From NCBI GenBank assembly GCA_001275005.1, contig JWZX01003404.1, forward strand, positions 1 to 53,818: 53,818 bases of DNA, read 5' to 3'. The notes under the pieces are model-generated. The model made no database searches, was not told where the DNA came from, and saw nothing but the letters and a program-made list of their open reading frames with translations. The number at the start of each line of letters is the position of its first letter. Position 1 is the stretch's first letter. The stretch comes from Chrysochromulina tobinii (Eukaryota > Haptophyta > Prymnesiales > Chrysochromulinaceae). The position numbers were made by a program, and so were the translations under genes. Positions 38,263 to 48,000 of this stretch are shown piece after piece.

Positions 38263-39915
38263 ATGCGACACCGCTCACAAGACGAGGAGGACTTTGATGA
38301 CGAGGGTGATGGCTTCATTTCGGGCACGCCCGCCAAGCCTCGGCCCACGTCGAAGATCGACGTCGTCGGCAGTGTCAAGCGAGCGGCCTCCAATCCGATT
38401 GTGATTGCGGGCTTTGTGATCGTGATGCTGCTCTACTGGCGGCCATGGGCCGGGTCGGCGACGGTCGTGATTCAGGGCGCGACCGTGGCTTCCGATGCAA
38501 ACCGCCGTTCGGCAGCGTCGGACGACGTTGTCGTTGTCGACACCACGAGCACCTCGAGCACGAAAGTGAGTGACGACGACAACAGCAAAGACATCAGCGA
38601 CGAAGACAGCATCAGCGTAAAGGTCGTGCAGGTGAAGACCTCAGATGCGTCGGCGCCCGCGGCCACCTCTGGCTCGGACGACGTGATCGTCGTCGACTCT
38701 TCCGTTGCCACGGCCGTGGCGACCGGCGGGGACGGCGGCGACTCAAAGATCGAGAGCGACGGCAAGCGTACGACGAATACGGTGGTGTCGAACAATGGCG
38801 AGTTGACAACGACGATACACGCGGTAGACGAGTTCGGCACGCCTCCCCCGCGCCGCCGCCGCGCGCCGTGCGCAGCGCGGCAAGTCTCAAGGAGGACCGC
38901 GAGCGCGCACAGAAGGCGGCCGAGTGGGCGAAGCGTCCGAGAGTCACCCCTCGACAGCTCGAAGAAATGCTCAAGAAAATCGAAGCGGGGTTAGCTGCAA
39001 GGTCTCCGCCTCATGACATGATGAGTATGCTCGCGCAGACCGAGAAGCTCTTCTACGAAGCCAAGGTGGACGACATTAGCTTCAACCAGCGGGAGCGGCT
39101 CAAGAGGATCGAGGAAGGCATCCAGAAGGCAAAGGGCATCACGAAGCTCGCTATGAAGCTGGCAGAAGGAGAGTTTCTTATACGTACGAACGGCGCACCC
39201 GAGGCCATGCGCCAAAAGCTGTACGAGATCACGAACATGATCAAGGAGGCGGGGCCGGACGTGGATCAGAACCCTGTGGTCAAGGCCAAGCTCGAAGCGC
39301 AGCTCGAGGAGGTCGATCGACAACTGAAGGCCCAGGCGTACGCCGATGAGGAGCGCCGCAGGCACGAGCACGAGGAGAGGATGAAGCGCGTCCGAGACGA
39401 TGACGCGCGTCGGCGCGACCGTGAGCGCACGGAGGCGGAGGCGCGGCGTCAGGCAGACATCCGGGGTGGCGCCCGGGGTGGCGCGAGTGGCGCGCCGCCT
39501 TCCGAATTGGATGTACTCAGGGCGAAGATCGACCGGATGCAGCGCGAGGGCGGTGATGACCTGGTCATCTCCGCGCTCAAGGAGAAGTGGGAGCGGATGG
39601 CCGCCGAGGCGATGAAGCTCAAGGGCGTGCCGTCCGGCGTGCCCAGGCCCGCGGAGGTGACGGACGGCTACTCAATCGAGCAGGATAAGGACGGCGACGG
39701 CGAGGCGGAGGTGGTCATCGTGGGCAAAAAGGGGACGCTGCCGCGCAAGGCACGACGGAAGGATCCGTGGACTCTTCCGTGGCGGCGCGTCGGCCGGCGC
39801 CAAGACGGACGACGACGAGGTCGAGGTGCGATCGCGCTCGAACGACGACCAGGAGGACAGGGACGAAGAGGTCATCGTGGTTAGGCGGCCAACGAAAAAG
39901 CAGATTGTGGACTAA
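38263..39915 (+). CDS. Single-pass membrane protein with coiled coil (introns inferred)
   Basis: I start at the ATG at 38263 (MRHRSQDEEDFDDEGD). One transmembrane segment (PIVIAGFVIVMLLYW) lies near residue 48. An acidic, Ser/Thr-rich stretch follows, then a long charged coiled coil (about 38890-39450, EDRERAQKAAEWAKR to the Glu/Arg-rich helix) and a closing acidic tail. The frame changes twice. The first is best explained by an intron ending in GTGCGCAG at 38875 with a GTCGAA or GTTGAC donor 70-90 bases earlier. The second fits an 85-nt intron 39720-39804 (GTGGGC...GCCAAG, phase 0), after which the frame ends in VIVVRRPTKKQIVD at 39915. Single-base errors are an alternative. Four V/I-rich motifs beside acidic residues are present. 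No family recognised. Confidence 0.6.
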
Positions 39916-39996
39916 GTCAATGTATCTCAGTGGTTTTTAACACATAACAGATCCAGTGTGCTGTGAGTATTATTAGGGAGCGTGCGGCGGCCACTT

Positions 39997-41740
39997 ATGA
40001 CACAGTACCAGCAGTACAAGTTGATGCAGCGCCGCCGCACAAATTCAACCCTCAGATTCTCGGCGTTTCAAGTTGCCGCTTTCAACCGTGGAGGTGCCCC
40101 GCATTTGCACTTGGCCACAGGCGCGTGCATGCGAGCCGGGTCGGAGGTCTTCAGGCAGCCGCTATCCACCATGAGTAACAACGGCGGCATGCGCGCTGCG
40201 CCGCGCGCTTCCGGCATCGCCGCGGGGGCCTATGTGTACAAGGCGTCAGCAGTTCCGAAGCCACATCGGCAGCCCGTGCAGCAGCCACAGCCCCAGGCGA
40301 CGGCGGACACAGCCACCTTCCTCTCGTTCGTTCGCATGCTCGCGTCCAAGCCCGAGGAAGAGCAGCGCATGCTCATGCAGGTGGCGATGCAGGAGGCCGC
40401 CGCTGGGCCCCCGCCGCCGCCCGGGCACAGCCCCTCGGTAGCGCCGGGCGGAATCCGCCGATCGTCGTCAGCGGCCGAGCTGCGGCGGAGCCCGCTGCGG
40501 CGCTCCGTATCCATGGACGGCTCCGACTTTGGCAGCCGTGGTGCGAGCAGCGGCAACGGCCTCATCATGGGCGGCCAATCGGCGGGCGGCGCGGGCAGCA
40601 TGGCCGGCAACATCATGATCGGCGGGCCGGGCGCCGACAACCGTCCGCGCTCGGCGGACGCGGCGACGTGCGGCGGCAGCGGCGGCAGCAGCATGCAGGG
40701 GCAGGCCCTTGCGGCCGCGTGGGGCGCCTCGGCGCTCAGCGTCGCGGGCGCCGTCGCGGGCGCACAACGCGCCAACCCCTTGCGCCAGCGGCAGCAGCAA
40801 GTGCTGCAGCAGCGCGCGGCCGCACAGCTTCAGCAGCAGTTCGCGCGGCGCGCAGCAGCGGCGACGCTGCAGGCGCACTGGCGCGGCTGGCAGCATCGGC
40901 GACTCGCGCGCTACCTGCGTGCCCGTCGCAAGCGTGCAATGCGTCTCGACTGGCTGTGGCACCTCGAGTATGTCACCAACCTGCTGCAGTGGCACGAAGC
41001 GGCTCACACAGTACAGGCCGCCTTTCGCGCGAAGCGCGACATCGCACGCCAGCGCGCGGTGTCTCCGCCGTCGCTCGCGCAGCATGCGGCGCGCGGGCAG
41101 GCCGTCGCACCGCTCGCTGCCGCCGCCGCGTCGGGGCCGCGCGGCAAAGCCATGGCAGGGGCGGCCAAGGCGGGGGCGGCCAAGGCGGGGGCGGCCACAA
41201 GCGCTGCGACGAGCGCGGCTGAGGCCGGCCCGGCCGGTGATAATTCGACAAGCTCACAGCCCGCCACGTCGACGATCACCGCGCCCCCGGCGACGGCGGA
41301 GACGGCGACAGGCTCCGGCGCCGAGTCGAGCGCGGACTCGGTGGGGAAGGGTACGGGGGGCAGCGGCAAGGGCCTGGGTGTGAATGCGAATGGAGCGCGG
41401 CTCACGGTGCGTCCCGCTCGCCCTGACCTGCCCATCCCCCTGCCCATCCCCCTCCCAATGCACATCCCAACCTGCATCCTCTCCGGTCCCCATGTGCTCA
41501 CGATGGCACGACCGCGTCGCCCGTCATTGGTCCCCCGCACGCAACACGAGCCAGCGCTTCCCCTGTACTCCCCCCCCCTTCCCCCTCCCCCGACTCGCAT
41601 GCCCTAATTTGGCCCTTGGCCCCTCGCCTGCCCTAATTTGGCAGGTGCATTGGAGAGGAGAGCTGTCCGAAGTGCGCACGTACTCGGTGCCCGCCCTGAT
41701 GGGAGGCGGGCCGGGCGCGCCTTGGGGCGCAGCGAGGTAA
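39997..41740 (+). CDS. IQ-motif (calmodulin-binding) protein
   Basis: Exons 39997-41406 and 41645-41740 (238-nt GT-AG intron, phase 0) give 501 aa. The ATG at 39997 follows the previous gene's stop by only about 80 bases. The protein is largely low-complexity (Gln, Ala, Gly, Ser). A central helical region contains an IQ-like motif TLQAHWRGWQHRRLARYL (about 40867-40920) and a second, TVQAAFRAKRDI (about 41010-41040), the pattern that binds calmodulin or EF-hand light chains. An AAKAG repeat (41160-41200) precedes an acidic Ser/Thr/Ala tail. The last short exon ends HWRGELSEVRTYSVPAL. If the intron is retained the protein gains a Pro-rich tail and stops at 41607. Function beyond calmodulin binding is unknown. 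Confidence 0.65.
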
Positions 41741-42383
41741 GGCGGTCGCAAGGGAGGGCGGAGCGCCCATCGGCATGCAAGTGGCATCGGCATGCAATCG
41801 GCATGGCCTTTGAGAAGCGAGGGTGTTCCGGCGCCATGCGTCCGCGCACGGTCGCGTGACCCATAGAGAGGGAAAGCTTGCGGCGGAGGTACATCGGAGG
41901 CGCCCAGCCTCGACGGCCGTGAACGGTGAGCCGCTCGCGACTGCATGTGAAGCTGTACGTTGAGCAGCGGACCGAGGATGCATGATGCTTGGAGAACCGC
42001 TCCGGACCGTGCGCCCGGCTTTTCGGGTTCGCTCATTCAGGGAATAACAGGGTATTTGAGACAGGTTGGGCATTTGTCTGTCTATAGTGTGGCGCGCATC
42101 ATTCTCCGCAGACTCCGGAGTGCGCGTGTCGACGCCGCCGTTCGAACCCATCGCATGTGACCCGCGAAGCCGAACAGCCTACGCGCACAATGCAATCCAC
42201 GATCTTACAGCTTTCGCCTTGATGCCTTGCCCCCTATTAAGCCCCTATGCTCATCCCTTTCCGCTTCCGCCTTTGCGCTTTGGTCCCGGCTGCTGGTGTG
42301 CCTGTGCGGTGCGAGGACGCATCCGCCGTCTTCTTCGACGCACGCATGCGAAGTGCTCAAAACAGCGCTTACAACTTTGGCGC
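41741..42383. other. Intergenic region upstream of the cold-shock-domain gene
   Basis: No gene is supported. The frame of the downstream gene is open back to about 42066 but has no good upstream ATG, so this may be a 5' UTR or an unplaced exon. GGCATGCAA(G/T) is tandemly repeated near 41771-41802. TTCGAACCC near 42140 resembles a tRNA B box but has no accompanying fold. Confidence 0.4.
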
Positions 42384-42923
42384 ATGGCCGAGGTATGGGA
42401 AAAGCGCGAGCGCGAGGCTGCTCCGACGACGAGCACGAGCACTCGGCCTGACGGCAGCTTGCGGGAGCCTGTGCGTGTTCGAGAGGGCTACGTGCCACCA
42501 GACGAGCAGCCTCGTTATGAAATCCCGCGACCGCTGCGTTCGATCGGTGTCGTCCTCAAGTTTGATGCCAAGCTCGGCTGGGGTTTCATACGGCCGGACG
42601 ACTGCAGCGCCAAGGTCTTTGTGCATCATACAGGGCTCCAGCTGGGTGCAGGTGACCGTCTCGAGCCAGGCGACGTGGTCAGCTTTGAGCGGCAGCCGGG
42701 TTTTGATGGTGATCTGCACATGAGGGCGGTGAATGTGTTACGTTCCGAAGCACGTCCAGCATCAGGGCAGTTGAGAAAGCCAGCATCGGCGCTTGTTCCA
42801 CGGGCGGTAGCAGCTCGCTCGAAGCGTGCGGTGGCTGATGGCGTGTGCGCGGCATCGGCGCCAGCACCGAAGCGTACTCGACCACCGCCCGATGCTTGTG
42901 TGTTGGGTGTCGGATATCCATAG
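42384..42923 (+). CDS. Cold-shock-domain nucleic-acid-binding protein
   Basis: This is 179 aa from the ATG at 42384. The cold-shock domain spans about residues 53-120: SIGVVLKFDAKLGWGFIRPDD with the RNP1-type GWGFIRP (about 42577-42600), then VFVHHTGL, the RNP2-type strand, and a closing AVNVL strand. Such OB-fold domains bind single-stranded RNA or DNA and act in mRNA stability or translation. The N-terminal 50 residues are charged. The C-terminal 60 are Ala/Arg/Lys/Pro-rich with a basic PKRTRPPP stretch that could be a nuclear signal or an RNA contact. It stands alone between two tandem genes in the same direction. Confidence 0.8.
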   Translation: MAEVWEKREREAAPTTSTSTRPDGSLREPVRVREGYVPPDEQPRYEIPRPLRSIGVVLKFDAKLGWGFIRPDDCSAKVFVHHTGLQLGAGDRLEPGDVVSFERQPGFDGDLHMRAVNVLRSEARPASGQLRKPASALVPRAVAARSKRAVADGVCAASAPAPKRTRPPPDACVLGVGYP

Positions 42924-43471
42924 ACATAGCGTAATACTGTTAGGCTAAAGGAGTTATGTTACATGTTTCCTAGGTGCACCGCAGGGCAGGAGTAGCCGCC
43001 AAGCCGGTGTTGACGAGATTCAACTGAAGACGTGAGAGTGCAGTCTGCAGAGAGTCAACAGCGTAAAGAGCAATTGCGAATTGGTAAAGACGAAACGATA
43101 ACCAAGTCCAAGAAGTAGAGAAGACGCAGTCGCAGAAAGTCGCAGATTCCCTAACGCCCCAAGACGGCAGATGAACAGAGAAGGCTTCGGCCCCTTCACT
43201 TTAATTGCGCCTTGCGGTGCACTACACGCTCTGTATGCCTGGGTGCCCAGTTCGACGTACTGGTATACTCCACTTGACCCGAAACGGCGCATCGTCTGTA
43301 CCTTGTGCCCCGTGTGTCCCGTGTGTCCCCAAGTGTTTTTGAGCCGGTGGTAGCGGCTCGTGCGGTGTTTTTCACCGGTATGCGCGCGCCACGACGATTT
43401 TTTGGAGCGCTTCGTTTGGCGCGACCAGGAAACGACTCTTCCGTCCAATCCTCGCTGCATTCCAGCTCCAC
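42924..43471. promoter_or_regulatory. Intergenic region upstream of the STPG gene
   Basis: No gene is supported. A tandem CCCGTGTGTC duplication lies at 43308-43330. CACCGGTA, one base from TACCGGTA, lies at 43373-43380 and would be about 95 bases upstream of the start codon. Confidence 0.4.
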
Positions 43472-44446
43472 ATGCCCATCTCCATGTCTTCGACACCGCG
43501 GCGCAGCGCTGCTCCGGCGGCTGCGCCGCTCAGCCACCGCGCCTCCACTCCGGCCTCTGCGCCCGCCAAGAGCAGCGCGAGCCCGAGCACCCCGAGCCTT
43601 CTGAAAGGGAGGTTCTTTGGTAAGCCGTCGGCGCCTGTGGCGTTCGGCACGTTTGAGGTCGGCCGCTCGTCGATGCCCAATAACGTGATGCCGACGGCCG
43701 CCTTCCGCGACTCGATGCGTCGCGATATCATATTCGCGGACATGGCCGGATGCGCAAGGGTTGAGTCGGGCGATCCGGGTGCGTACGATCCGTTCACGGG
43801 TGCCGACCTGTCGCACCGCGTCTCTTTCTCGCATAACAAGATGCACCGGCCGTTTGGCAGCCTGTCTTCGCGAGAATTACAGCTCCTTTCACCCGGCGTG
43901 GGTGTGCCCGGTCCGGGCTCTTACCGTGTCGGCGAAGCAAAGATGGCTCTCATCGCCGAGATTAATGACAACCGCTCCGCCTTCAAGTCGGGTTCGGCGC
44001 AGCGGCCGCCCCCCGCCATTACTTCAACACCCGGCCCCAACTTTTACTCGCCGGATCTCAGGTCGATCGAACCGAACCTGCGGGACTCGGGAGCCACCAT
44101 GCGAAGTGTAGGTGACCGCTTCCGGCGCATGGACCACCCGGACAGCACGATATCTCAGAGCATGACCGACGCATCCATCGGGCCGGGCTCATACAACTCG
44201 CACGAGCACGGCAGCATCGCGCTCCTCACGAAGCGCTCCCTCGCGCGCTCGTCCAAGCTGCGCCCTGCATTTGGCACCGTCTGTGCGCAGCGCGCTCTGC
44301 CATACTCAGTGAGAGATAACATTCCCGGCCCAGGCTCCTACCAGCCCGAAATCTGGACTGGTGCACCGCTCAAAGGTTCGCAGTCGGCGCGGTCGCAGTC
44401 GGCGCCGCGCAGCTCGAGAAGGAAGAGCTCGGAGGTCCAGGCTTAG
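43472..44446 (+). CDS. SHIPPO / STPG-repeat protein, axonemal
   Basis: This is 324 aa in one exon, ATG at 43472. It contains repeated Pro-Gly-rich turns of the sperm-tail PG-rich family: DPGAYDP, VPGPGSYRV (about 43905), TPGPNFYSP (44028-44055), IGPGSYNS (44179) and IPGPGSYQP (44322-44347), separated by 30-70 residues. Conserved FGT/FGS phenylalanines before the repeats are also visible. Proteins of this type are microtubule inner or associated proteins of cilia and flagella, so a flagellated life stage is implied. The N terminus is Ser/Pro/Ala-rich and the C terminus basic. Confidence 0.85.
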   Translation: MPISMSSTPRRSAAPAAAPLSHRASTPASAPAKSSASPSTPSLLKGRFFGKPSAPVAFGTFEVGRSSMPNNVMPTAAFRDSMRRDIIFADMAGCARVESGDPGAYDPFTGADLSHRVSFSHNKMHRPFGSLSSRELQLLSPGVGVPGPGSYRVGEAKMALIAEINDNRSAFKSGSAQRPPPAITSTPGPNFYSPDLRSIEPNLRDSGATMRSVGDRFRRMDHPDSTISQSMTDASIGPGSYNSHEHGSIALLTKRSLARSSKLRPAFGTVCAQRALPYSVRDNIPGPGSYQPEIWTGAPLKGSQSARSQSAPRSSRRKSSEVQA

Positions 44447-45080
44447 GTGAGGTGAGAGCACTGTAAGTAAGTAAGTAAGTAAGTACATGTGATTCACCCC
44501 AACAGGCGGCGTACAGCCGTATGCCCGGATTGCCGTACACGCAACACGGTCGGAAGGCGAGGGGGGTACCCAGGCATACTATATAGCATGTACGGTGTTC
44601 AGCAGTCGAGTCGGTTGGAGCTGATGAAATTTATCAGTCAACGCTCGCCCACGGCTCAAAAGCAGGGTCATCCGCTGTGAGGCAGGGGCGCGCGGTCGCG
44701 CACGCCGCCGAGAGTGCCACTTGAGTGTCTTAACGTGACTGTCCGCCTTCTGACCCCTAATAACACGCGCGAGAGCACTGTCCCCTAATCAACACGCGCG
44801 GGTCAATCGTGCTGGAGACGGGATCGATTCGTGTATCGTGAGATTTTGTGTGGAGTGTGGCGTTATCAACTCATCTTGGGACGGACCGAAGGCCACACGT
44901 ACGTGGCCCAAGGCGGCGCACTTAGTGGACGCGGGAGCGCGCGACCGCGAGGACGTAGCAATGCACCTCCGAGCGGCCCTACTCCCGTACCTCACCCCGT
45001 CCCTCACCCTTCTCCCACCGGAACCGAAGAAGTTGCATCATGTTCACGGTGAAGAACAGGCTTCAGTCCCATCCGAAGGC
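44447..45080. other. Intergenic region with GTAA microsatellite and a short direct repeat
   Basis: Five GTAA units occur at 44465-44485. CCCTAAT(C)AACACGCGCG occurs twice near 44753-44800. The frame of the downstream gene is open from 44838 but begins at GTG and lacks a signal peptide there. I treat 44838-45080 as 5' UTR or possible upstream exon. Confidence 0.45.
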
Positions 45081-48000
45081 ATGCTTTTTTGGTTCGCCTG
45101 TACCATCCTGCCTTCACTGGCCACTACCACGGCGTGCACGCGGACGGAACGCGCATGGCTGCAGCACTGCGCGGTGGCCGACGACTGCACCTCCGAGGCT
45201 TCCTTCTGTAGCTGCTGCGGTGCGTACCCAAATACCGAGTACGCAGATGCTTGCGAGGTGATCTGCGGCATGAGAGTGGTGCACGCTCGCAGCAGGTCCG
45301 CCGCAGCGGCACACAGCTCGTGGGACTTTGAAGATTTTGGTGACAGATCGTCGACCTCCGTTCGCGAGCGAGGGCCCACGTTCGAGCAACCAGCGCTGTC
45401 GCTCATCGGCGATGCGGCCGTCGTTCTTGGCGACTGCTACAACTTGGACGTGCGCGCCCGTGCGACTGCTGACACGCACGCCGAAATTGTCGCGGGCGAA
45501 GACGGTCAGGAGGCATGCCTCATACCGCCCGTGACGCCACGCCTCTTCTCGACGGACGCGCACCTCGCCCTCAACCTGAGCGTCTGCCCGTCGCGGGTGG
45601 CACCATTCCACGTGCACGACCCGCAGCCTGCCGCGCTCGCCGCCATGCTATGCTTCGACGAGTGCCGTGTGCGCAACACGACGCAGCGAACCGCCCCACC
45701 ACCCGTGGTGGACTACGACGCGTTGCGCATCGCCAACTGCGCGCGGCAGTGCTTTGTTTCGTGCGTAGTACCAGCTGCCGCCCAGTGCGCCGCCGACTGC
45801 GGTGCGGCTAACTACACCTGCTTCGCCACGTGCCATCGCGAGGCGACCACGTGCTCGGTGCCGATGGGCCAGCGTGATGTGCGCTACTTTCGCGCCGACC
45901 CTAACGCGCCGGTGTGCACGGACGAGCATGACCGGTATCGGCAGTGCGTCATTGAGTGCAATGGGCAGTGCCACGAGGAGCTCGCAAGGAGTCAGCGGAC
46001 GGTTCACGATGACGTCAGAGACTGGTACCACCAGACATGCTCGGCGCCACTCGGTCGGAGTGCCGTGCTCGCGCCGAGCTGCGTGCTCGACTGCGAGACC
46101 CGCTGCCAGAGCTTCTGTAACCAGACCGTGACCGCTATCCTCGGGCCTGAGCTCGGCCTCGGCCTTCACCTGCGCAACTGCACGCGCAACTGCAGCGCGA
46201 ACTGCGACGGGGAGTGCTTTGTCGAGGACGCGTATGACGGATACGAGGTGGGCTGCCGGCCGTCGCCAGTGTTCAACTGCACTGAGGGGTGCTACACCAC
46301 CCAATGCCCAGCGCAGCCCACCTTTTGCTCTGTGTACGATACGCTCGGGGCCCTGAGGGCGGTGGACCTGAACTGCACCTTCCTCACGACGAAGAACGTC
46401 ACCTTCGAAGATACTTGGTCGAACATGTCCGTGTCGATTGGCGCTCAGCTGGCTGACCCGTCCTCGGCGTTGTCCCAGTACATCGGGCTGGACGGCAATA
46501 CGCACATCTGTTACAACGAGTGCACCGACACCACGACGGGCACCGAGCTCTTCTTTCACGCCGCCCGTGCAAGCCTGACCGCCGCCGCTGCCTCCATCGA
46601 GATCGGCCGAAACTGCACGACGCGCTGCTACGAGCGCACGTGCCTCGACAGCTGTACATTCGAATGCACTCTCGAGGCGGCGCGTCGACTGCTGCCGCCG
46701 TGTGTGCGTGGACCCAATTGCATCTCGCCCACGAACTGCTCTCTCGCCGAGTCGAGCAACTGCTCGGCTTTTAGGGCATTCGAACCGGTACTGATCAACA
46801 TCACGGCGGTCACTATGAATGTGACGGTCTGGGTGCCGCCGTGGACGCAGGACGTGTGTGAGGATCGAGTGGGCCAGAGCGTCGATAGCTTCCGCGCGTG
46901 CTACCAGCGCTGCCCCATTCACTGCGCGAGCGCTTGCCCGTTGCCTGTGAACCACACGACGCGGCTGCGGAACGGGTCGCTGTACAACGACACCTCGGGC
47001 GCATGCCTTGCCCAGTGCCACTACGAGTGCGCGCATAACTGCTCGCTCAGCATGATCGACGACGTGACGAGCACGTGGTGTGTGCCTCCGCTCGAGCCGA
47101 TCACACGGTGCGTGCCTCCGGTCAATTGCACCGACGATTGCTACGACGAGTGCCTCGACCCCACGCTCCTGCTTGCAACGGATCCCCAGTGCGAGGAGTT
47201 CCGGTACGGCTTCCGGCCGGACGGCTCGAATCACACGGTCATCTCGATCCCATATGCATACAATGTCTCCTCGCCGGCCGCGTGCGCGCGTAACGAGACG
47301 CCTTGCTCGGACGCGAACATCTTCTACAACATGACGACGTTCGCGCGTGACGTGCTCGTGTCCAAGGGGTGTGTGCAACGGTGCGCCGCTCGCTGCGTGG
47401 CGCGATGCTTCGACCGTTACTGCGTCACGCGCCTCGAGGAACCTGTGAATGAGACGGCCATCTGTTTGCCGCGTTGCCTGGATCGCTTCTTCGAGGCATC
47501 GGAGGACGACGACGCGTCAGTCGACGGGGGCGCGGCCAACGCCACCACGCCCAACGTGACCGCCTGTCAGTTGAGCTGTCACGCGGAATGCATCGTCGGC
47601 CGTTCGTCCAATTGCTCGGCGCTGTGCGAGTCGTACTTTGACCCGACGCTCTGGGGCTTGTGTCTCGGTAACTGCTACGCTAACGCGAGCGTCAGTTGCC
47701 ACCGCGACTGCGTGTACGGGTGCACCTCCAATCACACGCTCGCCTATGGCTTCGCAGCGCCCTACAATGCCTCGGGCGACTACTTCACTGCGGCGGCGTT
47801 GGTGCAGATTGCGCATGAAGATGCGCTCGTGCACGCGGCAAGCTGGAGCAATGCCGCCGCGAGTTGCTACAACAACTGCACGAGCCTTTGTGCGATTCGT
47901 TGTTTCGAGGAAGTCGTGTCCTCAGGGTTGTGTGCCCAGGAGGTGACGAATCTGACCAGCGCTCGTGCGGCCCGGGGCATGGCGCCGCTGCACCCTCAGG

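Noticed and set aside
38840-38880. Frameshift in a C-run as an explanation for the frame change in the coiled-coil gene
   Set aside because: Possible, but the pyrimidine-rich stretch ending in GTGCGCAG is a better splice acceptor, like those of the TLDc-GTPase and SEC13 introns, so an intron is preferred.
42130-42155. TTCGAACCC resembling a tRNA B box
   Set aside because: Neither strand shows a D-arm or acceptor pairing around it.
45648-47378. 576-codon minus-strand frame inside the giant gene
   Set aside because: It is an antisense shadow: Arg/Val/Ala-rich, no domain, and fully covered by the Cys-cluster coding strand.
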